Both the position numbers and the translations under genes were made by a program. The notes beneath the pieces are model-generated. The model was given only the letters and a program-made list of their open reading frames with translations, searched no databases and had not been told where the DNA came from. A stretch of 64,000 nucleotides of DNA from assembly GCA_013289855.1 (NCBI GenBank), contig JABCZD010000015.1:43345-107344 (forward strand). Reading direction: 5' to 3'. Below are positions 7,852 through 16,974 of this stretch, one piece after another; the stretch's first letter is position 1, and each line of letters begins with the position of its first letter. The stretch comes from Acidobacteriota bacterium. GTDB lineage: Bacteria > Acidobacteriota > Terriglobia > Acidiferrales > UBA7541.

Positions 7852-8991
7852 TCAGACGTACAGCAGCGCCTGGTCAAGATCAGCGTTGATGTCTTCGACG
7901 TCCTCGATGCCGACCGAGAGACGCACCAAGCCGTCGGTGATGCCAATGCGCTCACGCACTTCAGGCGGCATGGAGGCATGCGTCATCTGAGCGGGCAGGG
8001 AGATCAGCGTTTCCACGCCGCCAAGGCTTTCCGCCAACGAGCACAGCTTCACTTGATTCAGGAAGCGGCGGGCCGCGTCCAGCGAACCCAACTCGAAGGA
8101 AATCATCGCGCCGGGTCCACGCTGCTGACGCCGCGCAACGTCGTGTTGCGGATGCGAAGGCAGCCCCGGGTAGTAGACCTTGCGGACCTTCGGGTGAGCG
8201 TCCAGGTGGCGCGCCACCGCAATGCCGTTGGCGTTGTGTTGCAGCATGCGCACCGCCAACGTTTTGATCCCGCGCGAAATCAGAAAACAATCCATCGGCG
8301 CCAACCCGCTGCCGGCGGAGCGCTGAATAAAATAAATTTTTTCCGCATCTTCGGGGCGCGTCAGCACTACGGCGCCGCCGGTGGCGTCGCTGTGGCCGTT
8401 CAGATACTTGGTCATGGAATGGACCACGATGTTGGCACCGAGCTCGATGGGCCGCTGCAGATAGGGACTGAGAAACGTATTATCGACCACCAAAGTGATG
8501 TTCCGGCTGCCGGCCACCTTCGCAACCGCAGCGATGTCCGTAACCTTCATGGTCGGATTTGTGGGCGTCTCGATGTACAACATTTTCGTATTGGGACGGA
8601 AAGACGCATGCACCATATCGGGCACGGAGGTATCTACAAAGCTGAACTCCAGACCAAAATGCACGAGTAATTGTGTCGACAGGCGGAATACGCCGCCGTA
8701 GACCGCTTCCGAAAGCACCACGTGGTCGCCGGGACGCAGCATGCGAAACACGGCATCAATGCCCGCCATTCCCGAAGTGAACACGTACGCGCTGTGGCCG
8801 CCTTCCAGTTTCGCCAGCGTGCGCTCCAGTGCTTTGCGGTTGGGATGATTGCTCCGCGCGTAGTCGTAGCCTTTGTGTTTGCCGAGTTCCTCGTAGACGT
8901 ACGTGGAAGTCTGATAGATCGGCGCCACGATGGACCCGGTGCTGGGATCCGGTTCCTGGCCGACATGAATCGCGTTGGTGGCAAAACCCAT
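7852..8991 (-). CDS. Cystathionine gamma-synthase/lyase-type PLP enzyme (trans-sulfuration)
   Basis: A 379-residue Cys/Met-metabolism PLP enzyme. It has DYARSNHPNRKALE (the phosphate-contacting YxR..NP motif), the PLP lysine in VVHSMTKYLNGHSD (K195) and the C-terminal SLGGVETLISLPAQMTHASM. Such enzymes make cystathionine from an activated homoserine, or cleave it, in the methionine/cysteine pathway. The opening GFATNAIHVGQEPDPSTGS fits MetB-type synthases, but the family cannot be split reliably by eye. A GAAGGAG box precedes the ATG. The 290-base upstream region has a small inverted repeat (9132-9164) but no recognisable SAM riboswitch. Confidence 0.9.
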   Translation of the reverse strand: MGFATNAIHVGQEPDPSTGSIVAPIYQTSTYVYEELGKHKGYDYARSNHPNRKALERTLAKLEGGHSAYVFTSGMAGIDAVFRMLRPGDHVVLSEAVYGGVFRLSTQLLVHFGLEFSFVDTSVPDMVHASFRPNTKMLYIETPTNPTMKVTDIAAVAKVAGSRNITLVVDNTFLSPYLQRPIELGANIVVHSMTKYLNGHSDATGGAVVLTRPEDAEKIYFIQRSAGSGLAPMDCFLISRGIKTLAVRMLQHNANGIAVARHLDAHPKVRKVYYPGLPSHPQHDVARRQQRGPGAMISFELGSLDAARRFLNQVKLCSLAESLGGVETLISLPAQMTHASMPPEVRERIGITDGLVRLSVGIEDVEDINADLDQALLYV

Positions 8992-9287
8992 TGATATTCT
9001 CCTTCGTTTCCTGCGGGGCAGCGCACAAGCGTCCCCGATGACAGATGCTGCGAGTTCGTTCCCCGCCCTGCGTGTCGAGAGGATTCTAAAACGCTACAGG
9101 ATGGCGCGGTGGCCGGTCAAATTGTCCGGTTGCATCGCTTCTCCGGTTACGTTGCGGGCGATGCGGGCCGTACCCGAACTTCGTCCGTGTCCAAGCAGCG
9201 TCCGCTAATGGCGCGGCATCGAACAGGAATGCGACGGCACTTGACCCCACACCGCAGTCGCATACAGGATAGAGGCTAGCTTATCCA

Positions 9288-9722
9288 ATGAAGATTCGTC
9301 CAAGAATATCCTTCGGCGTAGTTCTATGGCTGGCGGCAGCCAATGCCTGTTTGCTGGCTACGGCGGCACGGCCGGCATGGGCGCAAAACCCGCCCACCGC
9401 TCCGAAAGCGGACGCCGCGCCAACGTCGGCCAACACGCGCATCAAGATTACGGTAACGGGCGGTGACAATAATGCGGCGGTTGAGAACGCCAGCGTGTAC
9501 GTGAAGTACGTCGAAGAGCACAAAATTGCTAAAGACAAAAAACTGGAATTAAACGTCAAGACCAGTCGCGAGGGCGTGGCGCACGTACCCAACGCGCCGG
9601 CCGGGCGAGTATTGATTCAAGTTGTGGCGGACGGATGGAAAACCTACGGGCGCTGGTATGACATCACCGACCCAAATCAGGAGTTCAAGATTCACCTCGA
9701 GCGGCCGCCGAAGTGGTACTAG
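9288..9722 (+). CDS. Exported small protein with carboxypeptidase-regulatory-like fold
   Basis: A 144-residue protein with a clear signal peptide (MKIRPRISFGVVLWLAAANA..., cut probably after RPAWAQ, about residue 33). The mature part follows a Pro/Ala-rich linker and looks like a single Ig-like beta sandwich: IKITVTGGDNNAAVENASVY, NVKTSREGVAHVPNAPAG, VLIQVVADGWKTYGR. This is the pattern of carboxypeptidase-regulatory-like domains (a varied xVxGATV-like strand, then a turn with G and an aromatic in the last strands). These usually occur in larger proteins; here it stands alone. The function is unknown. Confidence 0.7.
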   Translation: MKIRPRISFGVVLWLAAANACLLATAARPAWAQNPPTAPKADAAPTSANTRIKITVTGGDNNAAVENASVYVKYVEEHKIAKDKKLELNVKTSREGVAHVPNAPAGRVLIQVVADGWKTYGRWYDITDPNQEFKIHLERPPKWY

Positions 9723-10080
9723 CTTTTGTTTGCGGAGCGCGGGAAGTGCGAGAATTACTTGTTCTTCCCAGTCCGCGAAGAAAAAATTGCACGCCGGATT
9801 TATTTTTTGTAGCCGCCACCACGCCGCGTCGCGGCCACGGGCCGCAAGAATTCTTGCAGCAAATGTAATTGCACAGAAACGGTGCAAAGCGGTAGAGAGC
9901 ATTGAAGAGTGGCGAGTTACGAGCAGCGCAAGTTCGATTTCCACATGGTTTTCAACACTTGTGTTGAAAACTTAACCGCAGCGAAATATTTTTTGTGCGT
10001 TTCGGCAATCGTCGTGCACAACCGCCGCCGCAACTTTTGCTTCAGCCGCTGCGAAATGATAGAGTTACGGAAAGTTTTTC
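9723..10080. other. Gene-free stretch of 358 bases
   Basis: No convincing ORF. Its one clear feature is a perfect inverted repeat at 9948-9971, listed separately. Confidence 0.6.
9948..9971. promoter_or_regulatory. Perfect 11+11 inverted repeat, operator-like
   Basis: GTTTTCAACAC and its exact reverse complement GTGTTGAAAAC are separated by TT. The site is 110 bases upstream of the permease gene at 10081. There is no U-tract of terminator type and the arms are AT-rich, so a dimeric-repressor operator is more likely than a terminator. Regulator unknown. Confidence 0.5.
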
Positions 10081-11199
10081 ATGAACGAAACATTTGACGG
10101 TCCATTTTCCCTGGTGCAGATGTTCATCGGCAGCATTCTCGCTCGCCCGTTGCGCAGCGCGTTGAGTGTTGTAGCCATCGCCATCCAAGTCATTTTGGTA
10201 CTGATGATAGTAGGTCTTACTTCAGGAATGCTTTCCGAATGGGGCAAGCGCGCTGAAGGTGTCGGCGCGGATATCCTGGTGCAGCCGCCCAACGCTTCCA
10301 TTTTTTTCGCATTCTCCAGCGCCGTAATGCAAGAAAGCGCCGGCGAACAAATTGCCGCGCTGCCTGGCGTGGACGAAGTCGCGCCCACGGTGATCCTCAC
10401 CGAGCCCAAGAGCTTGATGCTGATCTACGGCATTGACTATCAGCGCTTTAACGCCTTGAGCCGCGGCTTTCTGTATCGCGCCGGCCGGCCCTTCGCTGCG
10501 CCAGACGAAGCGATTGCCGACGACATCATGGCGCAACAGCGCCACTTGAAAGTGGGCAGCCAGGTCACGCTCCTGAATCACAACTTTACTATCAGTGGCA
10601 TCGTGGCACACGGCAAGGGTGCGCGCTTCTTCGTCCCGCTGCGCACGGCGCAAGAGATTACTGGCGCCGAGCAACGCGTCTCCATGTTCTACGTGCGCAG
10701 CAAAGGGGATACCGAGGGCACGCGCGCGCAAATCCTCAAGTTGATGCCGCAAACAAGCGTGCGCTCGCTTTCCGAATACGTTTCGCTGATGACTTCCTCC
10801 AATCTTCCGCAACTAAAACCCTTCACGCGTACCATGGTGTGGCTGGGCATCGTGATCAGCTTTCTGGTGGTGCTGCTGAACATGCACACCATGGTGATGG
10901 AACGCACGCGAGAAGTTGGCATACTGAAAGCCCTGGGATTTACGCGCTTTGCGGTTGTCCGCATGCTGCTCGGCGAGACCATGGTGGTCGCGCTTATCGG
11001 CACCATCGTGGGGATTTTGCTGACCTTCGTGACCCAGGCCATTCTAAAGCAAACCAGTCCCGGTCTCACGGTACTCATTACGCCGAGTTGGGTATTTTCC
11101 GCGGTTGGCTTGGCGCTGGCGGGAGCTGCCGCGGGCGCGCTCTATCCCGCACTCCGCGCCGCCAGCTATGACCCCGTCGTTGCGCTTGCTTATGAATAG
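10081..11199 (+). CDS. FtsX/MacB-family ABC transporter permease without adjacent ATPase
   Basis: A 372-residue permease: an N-terminal helix (LRSALSVVAIAIQVILVLMIVG), a periplasmic MacB-PCD-like domain (about 60-235), then three C-terminal helices with the FtsX motif REVGILKALGFTRFAVVRML (275-294). The tail ALYPALRAASYDPVVALAYE is typical. Its partner ATPase would normally be in the same operon, but none is present in the window. It therefore either works with a distant ATPase or has lost it. Export of a lipid or lipoprotein is the usual role in this family; the substrate is not readable. The 3' end overlaps three tandem 20-base repeats. Confidence 0.88.
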   Translation: MNETFDGPFSLVQMFIGSILARPLRSALSVVAIAIQVILVLMIVGLTSGMLSEWGKRAEGVGADILVQPPNASIFFAFSSAVMQESAGEQIAALPGVDEVAPTVILTEPKSLMLIYGIDYQRFNALSRGFLYRAGRPFAAPDEAIADDIMAQQRHLKVGSQVTLLNHNFTISGIVAHGKGARFFVPLRTAQEITGAEQRVSMFYVRSKGDTEGTRAQILKLMPQTSVRSLSEYVSLMTSSNLPQLKPFTRTMVWLGIVISFLVVLLNMHTMVMERTREVGILKALGFTRFAVVRMLLGETMVVALIGTIVGILLTFVTQAILKQTSPGLTVLITPSWVFSAVGLALAGAAAGALYPALRAASYDPVVALAYE

Positions 11200-11238
11200 T
11201 TGCGTTGGCTTACGAATAATCGCGCTCGCTTATGAATA
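11179..11238 (+). repeat. Three tandem 20-base repeats covering the permease stop codon
   Basis: Units at 11179-11198, 11199-11218 and 11219-11238 read GTTGCGCTTGCTTATGAATA, GTTGCGTTGGCTTACGAATA and ATCGCGCTCGCTTATGAATA. The first encodes the last permease residues (VALAYE) and its stop. Because 20 is not a multiple of three, the later copies are out of frame. Confidence 0.85.
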
Positions 11239-11389
11239 GCGTGGCATCGCAGACAGTCACCAAACTAAGTGCTCGCAGGCGCGCGCCAGCGAATAACCCG
11301 ACAAACCTCATTCGCGAACGGCGCGAAATTCGCTCCGTCCGTTCCTATTCTGTGTTCAAATGGGCGACGCATTCTTGGGAGACCTGGCG

Positions 11390-12175
11390 ATGGAATTGCC
11401 AATGGACAAGCATTACGAGGCGCGCATCCTTGAGCGCCGCGACCTCGCGCATGATTTGTGGCTGATTCGCGTCGACCCTGGCGGACCCTTTAAATATCTT
11501 GCCGGCCAATACGCCACGCTAGGCGTGGAGTACGAGGGCAAGCGCCTCGAGCGCGCCTATTCCATCGTCTCTTCGCCGTATGAGCCCACTCTCGAATTTT
11601 TCGTCGAACTGGTGCCTGAAGGATTGCTAACGCCGCACCTCTACAAATTGCAAGTCGGCGACACCCTGCTGTGCCGCAAAATCTCCAAAGGTCGCTTCAC
11701 CCTGGACCTGCGCAGCGGCCGCAAACACCACTTACTTCTTTCCACCGTCACCGGCATTGCCCCCTTCGTCAGCTACGTCCGTACGCTCTATCGCGATTGG
11801 AAAGAAGGGAACAGCCCCATGCCCGGCGAGCACAGGCTCTATTGCCTGCAGGGCGGAAGCCGCTCGTGGGAATTTGGCTATCGCGACGAGATGGAAAAGC
11901 TTGCTTCCGAGGTTCCGTGGTTCAAATTTGCCACCACAGTGAGCCGTCCGTGGGAAGATACCGCGTGGACCGGCGAAACCGGGCGAGTCGATGATTTGAT
12001 TCGCAAATATACCGATGTGTGGAGTCTGCGCCCTGCGGAAACCACTGGCTATCTCTGCGGACACCCCAGCATGGTCGAAAACGGCCGCGGCATCCTGCAA
12101 CGCGCCGGATGGAAAAAAGACGCCATGTTCGAAGAAGTGTACTTTCAGCCTGCGAAAGAAGTCGAAGAGGCCTAG
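11390..12175 (+). CDS. Ferredoxin-NADP reductase-like flavoprotein
   Basis: About 261 residues in the plant-type FNR fold. The FAD site is RAYSIVSSPYEPTLEFF (the R.YS..S motif), the NADP-binding part starts at LLLSTVTGIAPFVSYVRTLY (T.GIAP), and the C-terminal CGHPSMVENGRGIL is the usual CG.P.M...G motif. Such reductases pass electrons between NADPH and ferredoxin or flavodoxin. I prefer ATG 11390, which has GGGAG eight bases upstream, over ATG 11360. It stands alone between the permease and a minus-strand pair. Confidence 0.88.
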   Translation: MELPMDKHYEARILERRDLAHDLWLIRVDPGGPFKYLAGQYATLGVEYEGKRLERAYSIVSSPYEPTLEFFVELVPEGLLTPHLYKLQVGDTLLCRKISKGRFTLDLRSGRKHHLLLSTVTGIAPFVSYVRTLYRDWKEGNSPMPGEHRLYCLQGGSRSWEFGYRDEMEKLASEVPWFKFATTVSRPWEDTAWTGETGRVDDLIRKYTDVWSLRPAETTGYLCGHPSMVENGRGILQRAGWKKDAMFEEVYFQPAKEVEEA

Positions 12176-12239
12176 CGTGAGAGCCCGACTTCACAGACTG
12201 CGGAGAAAACACTCCGTTTTGTGGGTCTCTGTTTTGTGG

Positions 12240-12259
12240 GTCGGAGGTTTAGCTCCGAC
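12240..12259. repeat. Short palindrome with TTTAG loop
   Basis: GTCGGAG-GTTTAG-CTCCGAC just downstream of the flavoprotein gene. The loop resembles that of the GCCGGACTTTAGTCCGGC copies at 51181 and 52682, so it is probably a diverged member of the same dispersed family. Confidence 0.6.
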
Positions 12260-12385
12260 TTCAAGTGCTTGGCTACCAATGCGCTTTAGCGCCTGAGGGA
12301 ATTGCCTTTGCCCCTTTTCCGCAGTCTCTTCAGACGGGCCGCAAACGCATCATCATAAAAAAAGCTCTAGCCCTGAGAACGACAG

Positions 12386-12823
12386 TTATGCCCCCGACCT
12401 TATGTTCGCAATCTCGTCCGTGACATCTTCTATAGTCGCCAGCGGACACACCACGTGCACCGTTTCCTGCGGATCGGTCACATCAATTCTTATCGCGCCA
12501 TTTACCGTGCTGATCAGCACATGTTGCTCGCCGTCCTTCACTTCAAGCAAGGTGGAGTCCGGCAACTTCCCAAGCTCGTGCGCGGCGACGCGCGCCACCG
12601 GCATCCATTCCCGCGCGTCGTGCCCCGCCTTCTGCAGATAGCGATCCGGTACGAATTGCATCACCATCGGAATGGCTGCGGCCGGCATCCACATGTGCAC
12701 ATGGTCGCCACCTCCGCGATACTCGTCCACGTCCACGCGCATCACACCTTCGCGAAACGTGTACGCGCCCGTCAACGCCACCGCACCCACGACTCCCAGG
12801 CCAATCTTCGCGAACATGATCAT
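12386..12823 (-). CDS. Conserved protein of unknown function, coupled to the upstream exported protein
   Basis: A 145-residue protein that starts with a hydrophobic stretch (MIMFAKIGLGVVGAVALTG), either a signal or an anchor. The ATG at 12823 overlaps the upstream stop as ATGA, so translation is coupled. The C-terminal half (GKLPDSTLLEVKDGEQHVLI then STVNGAIRIDV) resembles the strands of the two similar blocks in the neighbour at 12820-13518. This suggests that the two proteins share a small beta domain and act together. I do not recognise a named family; function unknown. Confidence 0.75.
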   Translation of the reverse strand: MIMFAKIGLGVVGAVALTGAYTFREGVMRVDVDEYRGGGDHVHMWMPAAAIPMVMQFVPDRYLQKAGHDAREWMPVARVAAHELGKLPDSTLLEVKDGEQHVLISTVNGAIRIDVTDPQETVHVVCPLATIEDVTDEIANIRSGA

Positions 12824-13518
12824 CGCGTGCCTCCGTCCGGTCCGTTGGTGTTTTTGGAATCCACCCACACGCGCACGGTATTTTCTTCATCCTTGACGGA
12901 AACCAGCTCGGTATCGCCTTGCGTTGAGAGCATCCGCAGTCCCGCCACCAGATCAATCTCATCTTTTCCGGCCGAGAACATCGCGTCCACTACCGACAAC
13001 GGGATTTTTACTTCCACGTGCGAAACATTGGGCTTGCCGGATTCCTTGTTCGCGCTTTCGTCTTTCTTGTCGTCACCGTCCTTGTTCATGTGGTGGTGGC
13101 CGATATGACCAGAGCCGTCCGTAACGTGTACCAGCAGGAATCCGCCTTGTTTGGCCACCCGCACGTCTTCTCCATCCTTACCGTTCACGGTCACAAATTC
13201 GCCGTCTTTGGAGCTCCGCACCGCGTCCAGCAGCGCGCGAAAATCCACGCCGTTCGCGTCAAACTTATCGATGGTGACCTTGCCGCCATGCAATTGATTC
13301 TTGTTGATAGTCGGCAAAATTTTCTCCGCCAACTCCAGCGGCACATTCACGCATACGGTCTCACCTTTGGCATCCGAGCTGATCACTCGCACGTGCAGCC
13401 AGCGATCACTGTGGGACGCCGTTTGCGCATATCCAGCCAAGGGCGACACCAGCAGCGCCGCGGCGAGCACCAGCGAGGTGTGGTTGAATCGGTTAAACAA
13501 CTTGGGCATTCGTATCAT
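12820..13518 (-). CDS. Exported protein with two copies of a small beta domain, function unknown
   Basis: A 232-residue protein with a signal peptide (hydrophobic SLVLAAALLVSPLAGYAQ, cut near residue 32). Two similar blocks follow: one at about 42-130 (VPLELAEKILPTI ... DGEFVTVNGKDGEDVRVAKQ) and one at about 167-222 (IPLSVVDAMFSAG ... DTELVSVKDEENTVRVWVD). They are joined by a His/Lys/Asp-rich linker (GHIGHHHMNKDGDDKKDES). The repeated pattern is a hydrophobic helix, then strands carrying a short acidic turn. GGAG lies 10 bases before the ATG. It forms a two-gene operon with the 12386-12823 gene through an ATGA overlap. Confidence 0.75.
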   Translation of the reverse strand: MIRMPKLFNRFNHTSLVLAAALLVSPLAGYAQTASHSDRWLHVRVISSDAKGETVCVNVPLELAEKILPTINKNQLHGGKVTIDKFDANGVDFRALLDAVRSSKDGEFVTVNGKDGEDVRVAKQGGFLLVHVTDGSGHIGHHHMNKDGDDKKDESANKESGKPNVSHVEVKIPLSVVDAMFSAGKDEIDLVAGLRMLSTQGDTELVSVKDEENTVRVWVDSKNTNGPDGGTR

Positions 13519-13776
13519 GGCGGTTCGTCTCCTTCACCGATCGCCGGCTGGCACCTCTTCGTTGCCTCTCAGGCATGCCGTGCGATGGCGCCAACGGTTT
13601 GTCGGCGTTTGATAGGAATACGAAGGGCCGTTGGAGAAAGTTCCAAACAATCTACTGAGCTTCGCTTTTTTGGAGTGCGGCGGCTTGACGCCGCTTTCAC
13701 GCGGCAGGCAGTTGCGCGATTGTAACGCGGTTATGGCAATGCCTTCTGTAATGCCATTGGATTGATACCAGAATGC

Positions 13777-14646
13777 TCAGTCGCCTTCAGGAACCGGAAT
13801 CGTCGTAGCGCTTGGCGGCCCCAGCGTCGCGGCAGGAGCGCTATTTGCGGGCACCCGAGCCACCGCCGGCGGGATGCGCCCAGTCGCCACCGCCGCGGCA
13901 TATTGCGAAATCACGCCGTAACACTCGCAGGCGCTGGATTCCAGCTTCGCCCGGTCAACGATTTTTACCACCCCTCGCGTGTGCTCGATCGCGCCAGCGC
14001 GACTCAGCAATCCCTCGGCCAACGTTACGCTGGGCCGGTCCGTGCCCATCATGGTAGCCAGAAAATCCTGCGTAATCGCCAGAGAGTCCGCCTTAACGCG
14101 ATCCTGGGCCATCAGCAGCCAGCGCGCCAGCCGTTGCTCCAGACCATGCACGCGATTGCACGCTGCAGTTTGCGCCACTTGTAAGCCCAGCGACATGGTG
14201 TAGCGCGCCGTATATTTCCGCATCTCCGGCAGGCGCGGCGCCAACTTGCGAAAACGCGCCACCGATATGCGAAACGCGCTTCCCGAAACTTGCACAATCT
14301 CCTGCAGCGGGTGACGCGGAAAGCCCATCATCGCCGGCAGACCCACCATGCCCTCGCGACCCGTGATCCCGGCTTCCACCGTCCGCCCGTCGTGCATAAA
14401 CACGACCAGCGAAATCAGTCCACTGTTCGGGAAGTTCAGGAATTTCAGCGGTTGGTGCGGTTCGTGTAGCACCAGATGATCTGGTGTTTCAAAATAACGC
14501 AGGTGCGGCCGCAGAATGCGCCATTCCGCTTCCGTCATGGCACACAGCGCTTCGTTCAGAACGATTTTCCCATTGCCGGCCTGCCGCACTTTCCGTCGTG
14601 CCAGCCGACTGCCGGATGATTTCGCGCGCTTTTTCTTGACAGTCAT
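13777..14646 (-). CDS. Crp/Fnr-family transcriptional regulator
   Basis: A 289-residue regulator with an N-terminal basic tail (VKKKRAKSSGSRLARRK), a cyclic-nucleotide-binding-like beta roll (about 40-150, with GLISLVVFMHDGRTVEAGIT) and a C-terminal helix-turn-helix (LAITQDFLATMMGTDRPSVT, with recognition helix RPSVTLAEGLLS). The canonical cAMP-contacting FGE..L..RR.A segment is not seen (GREGMVGLPAMMG takes its place), so cAMP binding is doubtful. There are no N-terminal Fe-S cysteines of the Fnr type. The Pro/Ala-rich tail after about 255 is unusual. Targets unknown; it is next to glgB on the same strand, 30 bases downstream of its stop. Confidence 0.88.
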   Translation of the reverse strand: MTVKKKRAKSSGSRLARRKVRQAGNGKIVLNEALCAMTEAEWRILRPHLRYFETPDHLVLHEPHQPLKFLNFPNSGLISLVVFMHDGRTVEAGITGREGMVGLPAMMGFPRHPLQEIVQVSGSAFRISVARFRKLAPRLPEMRKYTARYTMSLGLQVAQTAACNRVHGLEQRLARWLLMAQDRVKADSLAITQDFLATMMGTDRPSVTLAEGLLSRAGAIEHTRGVVKIVDRAKLESSACECYGVISQYAAAVATGRIPPAVARVPANSAPAATLGPPSATTIPVPEGD

Positions 14647-14676
14647 ATGGCCATTCGGGGGAAGGAGGTCTTTGCT

Positions 14677-16974
14677 CTATGCCTTAGTCCACTTCAGATA
14701 TATCGCAGCCAGCGGTGGCAGCGTAAGCTCCAGCGAAAACGGCCGGCCCATGTGCTTGATCGCAGTTGCCTCTACATTCCCTTCGTTGCCGACGTTCGAT
14801 CCGCCGTAGCGCTCGGCATCACTATTAAAAACCTCGCGATACGCGCCCGGCTCCGGCACGGCTATGCGGTACCCGCGCCGCACAACCGGCGTGGCATTCA
14901 TCACCACCACAATAAAATCTCCCGGCGTCCGGCCGCGCCGAATAAACGATAAAACGCTGTTGTCGCCGTCGTTGGCGTCGATCCATTCAAATCCTGGCCA
15001 CTCGAAATCCACTTCATGCAACGCCGGTTCGGCGGCGTAAAAATGATTTAGATCCGACACCAAATGCTGGATCCCGCGATGTGAATCCCACTGCAACAGA
15101 TGCCAATCCAGACTCTTCGCTTCCGTCCACTCATGCCGCTGCGCGAACTCTTGCCCCATAAACAAAAGCTTCTTTCCTGGATGCGCATATTGGTAGCTGT
15201 ACAGTAATCGCAAGTTGGCGAACTGCTGCCACAAGTCGCCCGGCATCTTGTGCAGCAGGGAATTCTTTCCGTGCACCACCTCATCGTGCGAGAAGGGCAA
15301 AAGAAAATTTTCCGTAAACGCGTAAATCAGAGAAAAGGTCAGTTTATTGTGTTCGTACTTTCGATGGATGGGGTCGGAGGAAAAATATTTCAGCGTGTCG
15401 TTCATCCAGCCCATGTTCCACTTCAGGCTGAAGCCCAGCCCTCCCAGATACGTCGGACGCGATACGCTTGGCCACGACGTCGACTCCTCCGCGATGGTCA
15501 GAATCCCCGGAAAACGCTCATTCGCCACTTCATTCAGACGCTTCAGAAAATCGATGGCCTCAAGATTTTCGCGTCCGCCGAATTTGTTGGGCACCCACTC
15601 GCCCTGCTTGCGCGAATAGTCCAGATACAACATAGAAGCCACGGCGTCCACACGCAGCCCGTCGATGTGGTACTTGTCCAGCCAGAAGAGCGCGTTGGAA
15701 ATCAGGTAGTTTCGTACTTCGTTGCGACCGTAGTTATAGACCAGCGTGCCCCAATCCGGGTGCGAACCTTGCCGCGGGTCGGAATGTTCGTAAAGATGTG
15801 TGCCATCGAATTGCGATAGGCCGTGCGTATCGCGCGGAAAATGCGCCGGGGTCCAATCCAGCAGCACTCCCAAATCCGCTTGATGGCAGCGGTCGATAAA
15901 CTCCATGAAATCCGCGGGCGAGCCAAAGCGGCTGGTCGCCGCGAAATACCCAATCGTCTGGTAGCCCCACGAACCATCGTACGGATGCTCCATGATTGGC
16001 AGCAGTTCGATGTGCGTGTAGCCCAGCTCCTTAACATACGGAATCAGCTGGTCGCCGAGTTCGCGATAGCTGAGCCAACGATTTTTCTCCTCCGGGATGC
16101 GCCGCCACGAGCCCAAATGAACTTCATAGATAGCCATCGGAGCGTCGAGCCACTTCTTACTCGTACGCTGGCTGATCCATTCCGTGTCGCGCCAGGCGTG
16201 AGCGTCCAGTCGCGCTACTACCGACCCGGTGTTGGGCCGCAGTTCGGAACGAAATCCATATGGATCCGCTTTGAGCGGCAGCATCGTTCCCGTCGGCCCG
16301 ATGATCTCGTACTTGTAAATCGCGCCCTCGGACAGTTCCGGAACAAACAATTCCCAAATCCCCGAAGAGCCGCGTGGGCGCATCACGTCCACACGGCCAT
16401 CCCAGCGATTGAAGTCGCCAACGATGCTCACGCGCCGCGCGCTCGGTGCCCACACCGCAAAATGCACGCCCGCCACGCCTTCGTGCCTGACTACGTGCGC
16501 ACCGAACTTTTCATACGTGTCGTAATGCCGCCCTTCCCCCATCAAATACAAATCGAACTCGCTGATGGAGTAAGGGAACGCGTAGGTGTCGTAAACTTCG
16601 TGCTCCTCGCCGTGGTGTGTGCGATAGCGAATCTTGTAGCTGCCGGGGGCCGGCGCTGTAGTTTGACTGGAAAGAAATGACGCTTCGAAAAAGCCTTCCG
16701 GCCGCAACTTCACGGCGTCCACCACCTTAGCCATGGCGATCGGCGGACGTTCCGCCGCCGCGCTATGCAGCGCTATGCTGGCTTCCGCCGCCCACGGCAG
16801 AAAAAATCGAATGGCCCATCCGCCCGATACCGGATGCGGGCCTAGCAGCGAAAAAGGATCCGAATTTCGCCCCACCACCAGCGCCGCGATGTTGCGCTCC
16901 AGAACCTGCTCGGGGCTTTCCGCGGGAAGGGAACTGGCTGCCGGCGGTTTGGAACGGATGATTTCTTCGGCCAA
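14677..16974 (-). CDS. glgB: 1,4-alpha-glucan branching enzyme GlgB
   Basis: A 765-residue GH13 enzyme that makes alpha-1,6 branches in glycogen. Order: an N-terminal CBM48-type region in two parts (about 20-230, with DPFSLLGPHP and HFAVWAPSARRVSIVGDFN), the catalytic barrel (ELLPIMEHPYDGSWGYQ; DWTPAHFP; nucleophile Asp in GLRVDAVASM; acid/base Glu in TIAEEST; LPFSHDEVVHGK) and a C-terminal beta domain. Length and motifs fit a full-length enzyme. The TTG start has GAGG seven bases upstream. No glgA or glgC is present nearby, so the glycogen genes are dispersed. Confidence 0.96.
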   Translation of the reverse strand: MAEEIIRSKPPAASSLPAESPEQVLERNIAALVVGRNSDPFSLLGPHPVSGGWAIRFFLPWAAEASIALHSAAAERPPIAMAKVVDAVKLRPEGFFEASFLSSQTTAPAPGSYKIRYRTHHGEEHEVYDTYAFPYSISEFDLYLMGEGRHYDTYEKFGAHVVRHEGVAGVHFAVWAPSARRVSIVGDFNRWDGRVDVMRPRGSSGIWELFVPELSEGAIYKYEIIGPTGTMLPLKADPYGFRSELRPNTGSVVARLDAHAWRDTEWISQRTSKKWLDAPMAIYEVHLGSWRRIPEEKNRWLSYRELGDQLIPYVKELGYTHIELLPIMEHPYDGSWGYQTIGYFAATSRFGSPADFMEFIDRCHQADLGVLLDWTPAHFPRDTHGLSQFDGTHLYEHSDPRQGSHPDWGTLVYNYGRNEVRNYLISNALFWLDKYHIDGLRVDAVASMLYLDYSRKQGEWVPNKFGGRENLEAIDFLKRLNEVANERFPGILTIAEESTSWPSVSRPTYLGGLGFSLKWNMGWMNDTLKYFSSDPIHRKYEHNKLTFSLIYAFTENFLLPFSHDEVVHGKNSLLHKMPGDLWQQFANLRLLYSYQYAHPGKKLLFMGQEFAQRHEWTEAKSLDWHLLQWDSHRGIQHLVSDLNHFYAAEPALHEVDFEWPGFEWIDANDGDNSVLSFIRRGRTPGDFIVVVMNATPVVRRGYRIAVPEPGAYREVFNSDAERYGGSNVGNEGNVEATAIKHMGRPFSLELTLPPLAAIYLKWTKA

